Source: Lagierella massiliensis (lineage in GTDB: Bacteria; Bacillota; Clostridia; Tissierellales; Peptoniphilaceae). From it: a DNA stretch of 64,000 nucleotides. Of the stretch, positions 8,577 to 18,900 are shown in pieces (positions within the stretch are counted from its first letter, which is position 1; each line of letters starts with the position of its first letter). A model generated the notes under the pieces. The model was not told where the DNA came from. It did no database searches and saw nothing but the letters and a program-made list of their open reading frames with translations. The stretch spans positions 434,001 through 498,000 of the forward strand of contig NZ_CYUO01000005.1 in NCBI RefSeq assembly GCF_001407835.1, in the 5' to 3' direction. A program made the translations under genes and the position numbers.

Positions 8577-9361
8577 TGAAAAGAAACAACTTTAAATACT
8601 TGGTTATAATGGAACTTAAAACCATGATGAAAAATGTACTATTTTTAATATTTGGACTTTTCTTACCATTATTTCTTTTAATAATTATAGGGAAGAATGG
8701 TTTAGAGGGAGTGCCAAAGGAAATGCTTCCAGATGTACAGACAGCTTTGTTCTTGGGATTTTGTATCGTAATACCTTTTTCTGCAATGCACATTGGGTAT
8801 GCGGCAATGTATGCAGAGTCATTGGAAAAAGATATACCACTTCGCTTAGAACTTTTTGGAAATAGTCCAAAGAAACTTTTCTTTGCAAAGCTTGTTTCAA
8901 ATTTAATCTATGTAACAATAGATTTGGTGGTGTATATCATAGTTGCTGCTACAGTCCTTGAAATAAAAAAACCTTCAGTCATGGGTTTGATAGGCTCTTT
9001 GCTATTATTTTATATATTGGCTACACTATTTATGCTACTTGCCCATGGAGTTGCATATGGGACAAGAAAGTTTGGAACAACATATGCCTTTACAATGAGT
9101 TTTTACTTTTTCGCCATGGTTACATCAGGAATGATGGGAGTGGGAAAGGAAACACTGCCAAAAGTTTTAAACACAATTGGAAGATTGTTTTTGCCAATGT
9201 ACCACATAGGGGATGAAAAGTTTTTAGATTTCTACTTGGGAAAGCCTTATAACTTGGCACCACTAATTCAGTCTACCATTACATTTGGAGCAATTGTAAT
9301 TCTGATATTTATAGGAGCACATAAGTTTAGAAAAAAGGTTGGGGCGTATAAAAAAATATGA
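8576..9361 (+). CDS. ABC-2-type transporter permease
   Basis: A 261-residue membrane protein with about six hydrophobic segments: near residues 20-40, 60-80, 105-125, 140-160, 170-190 and 230-250. An N-terminal cytoplasmic segment precedes the first span, typical of ABC-2 permeases. It is the membrane half of the exporter whose ATPase ends on its start codon. It is the last gene of the regulator-kinase-exporter operon and is followed by a terminator. No substrate can be assigned. Confidence 0.88.
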   Translation: MKRNNFKYLVIMELKTMMKNVLFLIFGLFLPLFLLIIIGKNGLEGVPKEMLPDVQTALFLGFCIVIPFSAMHIGYAAMYAESLEKDIPLRLELFGNSPKKLFFAKLVSNLIYVTIDLVVYIIVAATVLEIKKPSVMGLIGSLLLFYILATLFMLLAHGVAYGTRKFGTTYAFTMSFYFFAMVTSGMMGVGKETLPKVLNTIGRLFLPMYHIGDEKFLDFYLGKPYNLAPLIQSTITFGAIVILIFIGAHKFRKKVGAYKKI

Positions 9362-9370
9362 TATTAATTG

Positions 9371-9412
9371 AGATGTTAGGTTAGAAATTTTTCTTCCTCA
9401 ACATCTTTTTTT
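9371..9412 (+). terminator. Intrinsic terminator of the two-component/exporter operon
   Basis: AGATGTTAGG pairs with CCTCAACATCT with one bulged base, followed by a run of T residues. Confidence 0.75.
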
Positions 9413-9420
9413 ATTTAGAA

Positions 9421-9760
9421 AGTTTATTTTGTATGGTCATACCCTATTACTTAATTATTTATAATTTAATATTTCTTTTAACCAAGGGGAAAGCTAAGAA
9501 ACCTTTTCGTATGGTTTCTATCGCTTTCCCCTTGAAATCCCCTTTTTCTTACCTTCCAAACGATTCAGGACTGCCGTCCTGAAAACCTGCTTAGTAAGTG
9601 GAAAAAAATCTTGTTGGATTTTCTACTCTTGTTAATTTTGTTTTGTAAAATTTTAAATTACTGCGTTTTTACTTCTAAGAAAATTTTATTCTTTAGAGAG
9701 ATCCTTCGAGTCGCTTCGCTCCCTCAACATGACAGGGGAGATGTTTTTACACGCCTCGGA
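9421..9760 (+). repeat. Structured intergenic repeat, family 1, copy A
   Basis: This non-coding stretch before the giant surface-protein gene recurs at 22990-23360 (nearly identical) and in diverged form at 22530-22770. It contains several hairpins in order: a long stem AAGGGGAAAGC/GCTTTCCCCTT enclosing AGAAACC/GGTTTCT; the stem TCAGGAC/GTCCTGA; a hairpin around AAATC/GATTT; and at the right end a REP-like CTTCGAGTCGCTTCGCTC and CATGACAG. The diverged copy keeps the hairpins although the bases differ, so structure seems to be selected. No gene is seen inside. Confidence 0.85.
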
Positions 9761-9950
9761 CAAAAAAATCACTCAATTTCAAGTTGATAAAACGGCGTTT
9801 ATATAATAAAATAATAGTAATTATACTAAAGTGCAATGAAGAGTTAAAGGGTAGGAATATGCGAAAAAATTCTTACTTAGTGCATGGTATGATGAATTAA
9901 AATATATCTAAAAAATAGGAATTATAGAATAATGGATAGGAGGAAGAAAG
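9761..9950 (+). promoter_or_regulatory. Leader and probable promoter of the giant surface-protein gene
   Basis: An AT-rich spacer without a gene. The best promoter is an extended -10, TGGTATGAT at 9885-9893, about 58 bases before the start codon; no clear -35 is seen. AGGAGGA at 9939-9945 lies ahead of the TTG start at 9951. Confidence 0.4.
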
Positions 9951-12900
9951 TTGAAGAAATTTGTTAAACAGGGATTAAGTGGTTTATTAGCGATTGTTAT
10001 GCTTTTAACTGGAATGCCTTTGAAAAGCTTTGCAGCGGCTTCGGTAAACCATGATGATCTAATTAATCAAAAATCTCGATATGTTAACGAGATGAAGGTT
10101 AATCCAGTTACTCTGGAGGAGGGCAAAAAGGCTGCGGATTATATTAAAAATCCAGCGATGCCAAAGCTATTTACCATGCGTGCAGATTTTAAAGTGCCAC
10201 GTAATGATGAAGAAATTGTTGGATACCAACCATATATTGCCACAGTGGGTGACAAGGACTACACTTATAAAGACATTAATGGTGTAGATGGTAATAAGGT
10301 ATTAACTGATGAAGAAAAGTCTAAGATAGATAAAAAAATTAATTTGCCCGGTATTGATGGATATACTGCACCGACACCAAGTTTTAATGTAAATTATGAT
10401 TATATTAAGAATAATGCAGAAAAAGGAAACTTGGATGGAGATGAGTACAAGGGTGAACATCCATATCTTTATATTCCAAAACAAGGAACAATAAAGATAA
10501 AACACACTTTCCAAAAACTTGAAAATCGAGATGTGTATGACAAAAAAGATGGAGAAGAAAACTATATCTACACATATCAAACAGGTGTTACTGGAACTGC
10601 TGTTACCATAAAGGCTTTAGATGGTGAACAAATTTCTGGCTATGTTCCTGAAGTAAATGTTCTCACAACACAAGTACCACAAAATTCAGCTGAGTTTGAA
10701 ATAGAAATGCGTTATAACCGTGCAATTTTTGATGTGAAATTTAATTCTGACGGTGGTACTGACTTGCCTGGAATGACTCTTATCTATGGACAAACCATTC
10801 CTAAATTAAATTTTGATATTGAGAAGGCGGGTTCAACTTTGCAAGGTTGGAAGGTAAGTAAGGATATAACTTATACTGACCAAGCTGGAAATAAACAAAC
10901 TCTTACTAAAGACACTCTTATTAAAAAGGAAGATTTTGAAAAGGGTGGAAAATTTCAAGATGGTATAAAATATGCTATGCCTGCAGAAAGTCTTACTTTT
11001 ACTGCAGAGTGGAAAGATGAACCTAAAGCGGACTATGTAATCCAATTTTGGACTGAAAAACCAGATTACGATGACAAAGACGACACGCTACTTCTACGTG
11101 AACGTTACGATTTTATTGGTTCAAGAAGGGTAGACAATGCCGACACAGGTTCTAAGCCAGATCTAACTAATTTGGATATACATGGAATTACATTCCCAGA
11201 TTTAAATGACGGAAGATTGGAAAAGGCTCAAGATAGCAAAGAAGAATTTGAAAGATATTTTTTCTTAAATGAAGATTTGACTAAGAAACAAAATGCATCA
11301 AAGGACAATCCTGACGTACAAAAATCTGTGTTATCCACAGGAGAAACTGTCTACAATGTCTACTACGACCGCAGAGTATATACTCTTTACTTTACAGCCG
11401 CTAATGAAGCGGGATGGGATCCATCGTCTAGCTATTGGCCTACTTTAACAAGAAATGGACAAGTCATAGGCAAAAAGGGATCTCCTTATAAAGTAGAGGC
11501 TCGCTTTAACCAAAGCTTAGATAAAATTTGGCCAAGGGACGAGGAAATTTCAGGCCTTCCGCCTGCAAGCAGTGCAGAGGGTGTAGACATGGGCCCAATA
11601 GGATGGACAATTAACGTTAATGAAATAGGAGAACTAATTTTTCGTGACACACCTCCTTATCGCTTAAGTGCAGAAGATTTTATCGACAGTCAAGATGTAG
11701 TGGGTACAGGAGATTTTGAGGGACATGGTCATGGAGATAAAATACCTATAGGAGAAAATGAAACAAAAGATAGGGGCAAATATGAGATTTCTCTGGCAGC
11801 GACATCCTGGGCTGAATCCGTTGTCCACCACATTGATATTATCAAGGACGATTTCGATGGCAAGGAGCAAATAGATTATGACCTTTCCTATTGGAAGAGT
11901 GACACTAATACATTCTATGCTTTCATTTTACCTAATCTTCAAGGCTTTACCCTTAAAAAAGAGACAAGGGAAGCAGAATGGGTATTGGAGAAACCAACAA
12001 CTAATTTATATAGAACTATTGACGAGTTAAATAATGCGAGAAATGAAAAAACGCCTTTTAGAAGCGATGCCGATAAGATAGAATATATCGATAAATTTCC
12101 TTGGGGTACAAAATACTTTGATGGGAAAAATGCATACAATTATGCAAACTACTCTCGTAATAGTTACAAATTAAAATTAAATAACGACCCTAAGACAGTA
12201 AAAAACGACAATGAATATGGCGCAGGTAATATTTTAGATGTGCCTTATGAAAAGCCACTAAAGGATTTGAAATTAGACACAACTAATGTTCCAAATAAAC
12301 CTGATTGGGTACCTGAAAAGTGGGGATTTAAAGGTTGGGCTCTTGATCCGGCTGGTGAAAACTTGATACAGGATGGTAATGAAACAAAACTTCATTATGA
12401 CCAAGTTCTCTATGCTAAATGGGCAGAACCGGATACTATTTGGAAGGTAAAATTTGATCCAAATGGTGGTAGTTTAGTCGATTTAAGTGAAAAAAATATA
12501 ACCAATGAAACTGAAGAACTTGAAGTTGACGGTGTAACTCATACCTATCCAGAAAAAATTGATGGAGAAGAAAATACATTTAATTTTGTCCACAATATGA
12601 CCATCAAAGAACCTCAAGACAAATTTAAAAATATAATTGAACCTAAAAGAGATGGCTACAACTTTGCTGGTTGGGAAATTGTAAGATATACAAAGGATGA
12701 AAAAGGTAATGACACTACGACTGTGGATACAAGTTACAAAGACTTATATAAAGTTCCTGAAATGTATCATTTTGGTAACGAAGTTGTAGGAAATGTTCAT
12801 CTTAGAGCAATTTGGAATAAAAAAGACCTAATAATAGTTGAAGCAATTCACCACTTCTTGGATGTAAATTACAAAGAAAAATCTAAAGAAGTACAAAATC

Positions 12901-15900
12901 TTTATAACAGAAGAGTTGGATCTTATACAACTGGTCTTGCAAGTAGACAAGGGGATAAATATTTACTTGTTCCACAAGCTGAGTGGGAGGCCCTTGAAGA
13001 TGCAAATCCTGATTATAAAAAATATAAGGAAGAAACTAAAAGAGAAAACAGTTACAATCAAATTTTAAGAGTAAATCCTCTAAAAATTTACAATCCTCAA
13101 ACAGGACAGTCTATATATAATCCTGATGCGAAGAACAATAGATTTGAATTCTTCTACAGACCATTTAAGGAAAGAGTTTATGAAGTAAATTATCTTGACG
13201 ATAGGGGCAGAGAAGAAGTAGAAGCTTTTATGGAAAAAGCTAAGGCGTCCTATCAAAAATTAAAAGATGACAATTCTATGTCTCCAGAAGATAAGAGTAA
13301 AGCCTATAAGGATCTTATTGCAAAGAACAAGACTGACTTTAAGGCAATAAAAGATAAATACTCTATTATTTCAAATGAAAAAGTTGTAAATGGAAAGCGT
13401 CACTACGATGCCAGAAACTTTAGAGTGATTCCTGGCTGGGTTTTAAATGACAAACCTCAACAACAATTGTTCTTTGATTTATATGAAGACACAGATACTT
13501 TTGCTGGTATAAATGAAACTGGTATGGATGAAATTAACTTCTTCTACAAGGATGTAAGAGTTATAGAAGTTAAAGACCCAGAGGATCCAGTTCCAGAAGG
13601 TTATGTAAGAATAAAATTTGTTGCAGAAAATGGTGGCTCTTTTACAGATAGTAAGAACAATCCAGTTAAGGAACTTTACTACGATGTTATTGTTGGACTT
13701 AACTCTAATAACCTTCCAGTTCCAGAGGAAGTAAAGGAAGGGGAAACAAAAGTTGAAGGCAATTACAATATTGCACCTGATGCAGGAAAGAAATTTACTA
13801 AGTGGGATAATGAAAAACTACTAAATAAAGATACAATCATAAACAAGAGTTATGTATTTACAGCCTACTTTGATTGGTCAGGAGTAAAGGTAAATGAAAT
13901 TGTAAAAACAGAAGCTTACAAAGATAACAATGGCAACTGGACAAATGATTTTGCTCCGACTATTGATGAGTTAAAGAAACAAGTTAAGTGGGTTAATAAA
14001 GACGGCAAGGAAAGTGATTTGCCAAATGATGCAGTTATAACTTTACTTGACGAGGCTGGAAATGAAATTACTCAAGATGGTATTTATGAAAAAGTTAAAG
14101 AATTAAACAGAGATGACTCAACTGAACTTGTTAGAACAGTAAAATTCCCTGCAAAGATAAAATTTGCAGATAATTCGGTTCAAGAAATTGAAATTCCTGT
14201 AAAGATTTATAAAAATGTATACGAAGCTTTGACATCAGGAGAAATGCCAAAGGTTCTAAAAGATGCAACATCAGCTGATGGCGACTTGGCATATGTAACA
14301 GGAAAGTATGTAAAAGTTACAGTAAATCCAACAGGAAAACCTGGAGAAAAAGACTCTAAGATTTACTATGTAAATCCAAATGCTTGGGTAGAAATTCCAG
14401 AGATTGAATTGACTGAAGAAGAAAAGAAAGATCTTGGATTCACTCATTGGTCAGCTGATAAAGACAACCAAAATGAAAATGGAATTTATGATTTTACTAA
14501 ACGTCATAAATTCACAGAAGACACTGTTATTAAGCCTGGTTTCACAAAGGATGTTGTACCTCAAGAAGGAGAAGACAAACCACCAGTACCTGATAATTTT
14601 GTAAAGGTAACAGTTAAAACTACAGATAAGGCAAAGACAGAATATACTAAAACATTCTGGGTAAATCCAACTAAGGAAGTAACCATTCCAGTTACAAATC
14701 CAGTTGGAAAGACTTTAGATAAAACAGATACACAAGAAGCTATGGCTTATACTTTCAAAGAGTGGAAGTCAGATAAAGAAAATCTTGGACCTTGGACAGA
14801 ATCTATTACGGCTAAGTTCACAGAAGAAACTGTAATTACAGCTGAATACGATGATGTAAAAAATATTATCCCTTATAATCCAGAGGAACCTGTAGAAAGA
14901 CCAGATGGATATGTAAGAGTTTCATTTGTAGCTGAAGAAGGACTTACACTATCAAATGTTAAATATTACTATGTAAAGGCAAATGCTGGTGTTAAACTTG
15001 GTAGCACAGAATTAGATAAACCAGATGTTGAAGCAAAAACAGGTTATGAGTTTACAAATTGGGATAAAGATGATGAACTTGAAATAACAGATTCTGATAT
15101 TGTAGTTAAAGCTTTATCAAAAATACTATCAGATACAATTGAGAAAAATGATGATACTGAAAAGCCAAAGAACTATGTAGAAGTTAAGTTTGTGGCTGGA
15201 GAAAATGGTTCACTAAAAGATGGGGAAACAAAAATTGAAGAAAAAACTTATTTTGTAAACCCTAATAAGTATGTAAAACTAATACCACCAACTGTAGTTG
15301 GAGATACTGGATATGAGTTTGGAGCATGGGATAAGGATGCTACAATACCAACAGTTTACGAAAAAGATGTTACAACTATTACAGCACAATTTAACCAAAT
15401 AGATGCAGTAAGTAAAGAAGAAAAGCCTGGATATGTAAAAGTTACCTTTGAAATTGAAGGAGAAGGTGGAAAAATTGTTGATGGGGAAACAAGTGCTTAC
15501 TATGTAGATCCAAATCGTAAGGTTACAATTGAATCACCAAAAACAAAAGCGAAGATTGGATATAAATTTGAAAAGTGGAATCCTGATACTGCTACTCCAA
15601 GTCAATATACAGAGAAAGAAACCGTAATAAAAGGTACTTTCACAAAACTTGACAATGTAATTCCAGGAGATCAAGAAAAACCTGAAGGATATTTAACCAT
15701 AATCTTTGATAAAGGAATCCATGGAAAATCTATAACAGGTCAAACAGTATTTTATATAAAACCAGGAACATCATTTGGAGAAATAAAAAACAGACCAATA
15801 GCAAAATCAGAAATAGGATATTGGTTTAAAGGCTGGGGAGTTTCAGAGAAAAAAATATGGAGACAATTTGGAGAAACCATATATGGACAACATAGGAAGT

Positions 15901-18900
15901 TAGAGGATGTAATTCCAAAGACAAAGGATGACGAGTCAGAAAAGCCAGAAGGATACATTGCAGTAACTTTCTCTACAGAAAAAGATGGAAAGATAAAAGG
16001 TACTGATAAAACAGAAAAAGTTGTTTATGTAAATCCAACGATTGGAGTTTCATTAAAGGGTTTTGATCCAGAAGTTACACCAAACACAGGATTTGATTTT
16101 GCAACTTGGGATATACAAATTGAAAAGAAAATTCAATATTCTGATGGAGATGTAATAAAGGCTCTTTACAACGAAAAAGATAATGTAATTCCTCAAGAAA
16201 AAACTGATGGTTCAGATAAACCAGCAGGATATTTAACAGTAACCTTTGACAAAGGTGAACATGGTAAGTTAAGTGGAAAGACTGTTTATTATGTAAAACC
16301 TGGTGTAGAAGTTACAGTACCTGCACCAACAGTTACACCAGAAACTGGCTGGAAACAAAAAGCTGGAGCTGAAGCTTGGGATAGTTCTTTAACTAATACC
16401 TTTAAAGAAAATGCAAAAATAACTGCACAATACGCTCCACTTGCGAATATAATTCCTGGAGACCAAGCAAAACCAGAAGGTTATGTAACAGTGACATTTG
16501 TTGCAGATGACAATGGAAGTCTATCAGGAACAACAAAATATTATGTAAATCCAAATGGGGAAGTGGACTTAACAGAACAAGCAAATGGAATAGCTAAAAA
16601 TCCAAACACAGGATTCACAGCAGAAGGTGGAACTTGGGATAAAGAACTTAATCAAAAATTTGCTGAAAATACTGAAATTAAATTTAATTTCAAAGCGCTT
16701 CCTGACGTTATAGATAGTGAAGGAAATGACCAACCAAAGGGTTATGTAAAAGTAGAATTTACAGCAGATGAAAATGGAAAACTTAAAGGTGGGGACAAGA
16801 CCTACTATGTAAATCGATTAAAAGAAATAAAGATTGGTTCAAAAGAACTTCCAATACCAGAACCAGAAGCAAATGAAAATTATACTTTTGATAAGTGGTT
16901 AGAAGAAATTGACAAGGCAGAAGTAATCAAAACAGACAAGAAGTATGTAGCAACATTCAAACTTAACAAAGTAACTATGGCATATGAAGCAAAAGATAAA
17001 ACAGAAGGTACAGTACCAGAAGCATTATCCTATGACATAGGAACAGAAATTACTTTAGCCGGAGGCAATGATCTAAAGAAAGATAACTACGAGTTAATTG
17101 GTTGGAAGATTGGAGAAAAAGTCTATAAACCAGGAGAAAAATATACCATCACTGAAAATACAAAAGCAATAGCAGTATGGCAAGCAGGACTTCACACTGT
17201 TCAATTTGATACAAAAGGTGCAACATTTATACCTTCACAAAAAGTAGAACACGACAAAACAATAGGAGAAGTAATTGCACCACAAAAAGATGGATATACT
17301 TTTATAGGATGGACATTAGATGGAAATCCATTTGATCCTAAAGTTGACAAGGTTACAAAAGATATTACCCTTGTAGCACAATATGTAAAAGATATTGTTC
17401 CACAAGAAGGAGAAGATAAACCAAATGTACCAGATAATTATGTAAAAATTACCTTTGTAATTGATGGTGAAGGCGGAAAGATTGTTGACGGAGATACTAC
17501 TGTTTATTATGTAAATCCAGAAAAGGAAGTAACCATTCCTCAACCAAAAACTGTATCTGAAACAGGATATCAATTTGACAAGTGGAACCCTGATACAAAA
17601 ACAGCTAATAAATACACTGGAGACACAACAGTAAAAGGAAGTTTCACAAAACTTGATGACATTATTCCTTCAACTGATGACCAAGGAAATGAAAATCCTA
17701 AACCAGAAGGCTATGTAACAGTTACTTTCGTTAAGGGAGAACATGGAGAAATAATAAAAGGTCAAACTGTATATTATGTAAATCCAGAAGCAAACCCAAC
17801 TAAAACTTTAGCTGATATTGAAAAGCCAAAGGTAAAAGCAGATACAGGTTATAAATTCAAGAATTGGGATTTTGTTGATACAAAGGAAATAATAAGTGAT
17901 ATTAAAGTTACTGCACAATATGATTCTATTGAGGATGTAATTCCAAAGACAAAAGATGACGAGTCAGAAAAACCAGAAGGCTATATCACAGTTACTTTTG
18001 TTAAGGGAGAACATGGAAAAGAATTAAAAGGACAATCAATTTACTATGTAAATCCAAATAAGGCAGTGGTCCTTAAAGATAAAGCTCCTAAAGCTATTCC
18101 AAATAAAGGATATGAATTTGCAAGATGGGATGTATCCATTGATCAAGCAATTCAATATGAAGACGGTGCTGAAATCACAGCTCTTTACAATGATCCAGGT
18201 AATATTTCAACAACAGAAGTAGATGGATATGTAAAGGTTGAATTTAATGAAGGTAAACATGGTACTCTTGAAGGAACTACTGAGTACTGGATTAAACCAG
18301 GAGTAGAAGTAAATGTTCCAGCGCCAACAGTTAAAGCAAATGTTGGATATAAATTTGATAAATGGGACAAGAAATTAACAGTAAATCTAAAAGTAGATGA
18401 TCCAACTTATGTAATCACAGCAGGTTATACGTCACTTGATGATATAATCCCTCAAAAGAATACAGATGGTTCAGACAAACCAGAAGGATACTTTACAGTA
18501 ACATTTAAAGCTGTTAATGGAAGTTTTTCAGGAACTACAGTTTACTATGTAAAGCCTAATGTAGAAATTGATTTAACAGATACAGCAGATGCAATTACTA
18601 AAACTCCAAATGTAGGTTTTATTGCTGAAGGTGGAACTTGGGACCCAGCAATAGTGAGTAAGGAATACACAAAAAATGCTGAATATACATTTACATTCAA
18701 AGCATTACCTGATGTAATCGAAAAGATAGACGAAGGTACAAAGAAACCAGATGGATATGTAACTGTAACTCTTATTCCAACAAATAAGGCAAAAGATGCA
18801 ACAAATAAAGTTTATTTTGTAAATCCAACTAAGGAAATTACAATTTCAAACAAGCCAGAAGGAAAGAAAGAAACAATTAGTGGAATTGAATACAATTACA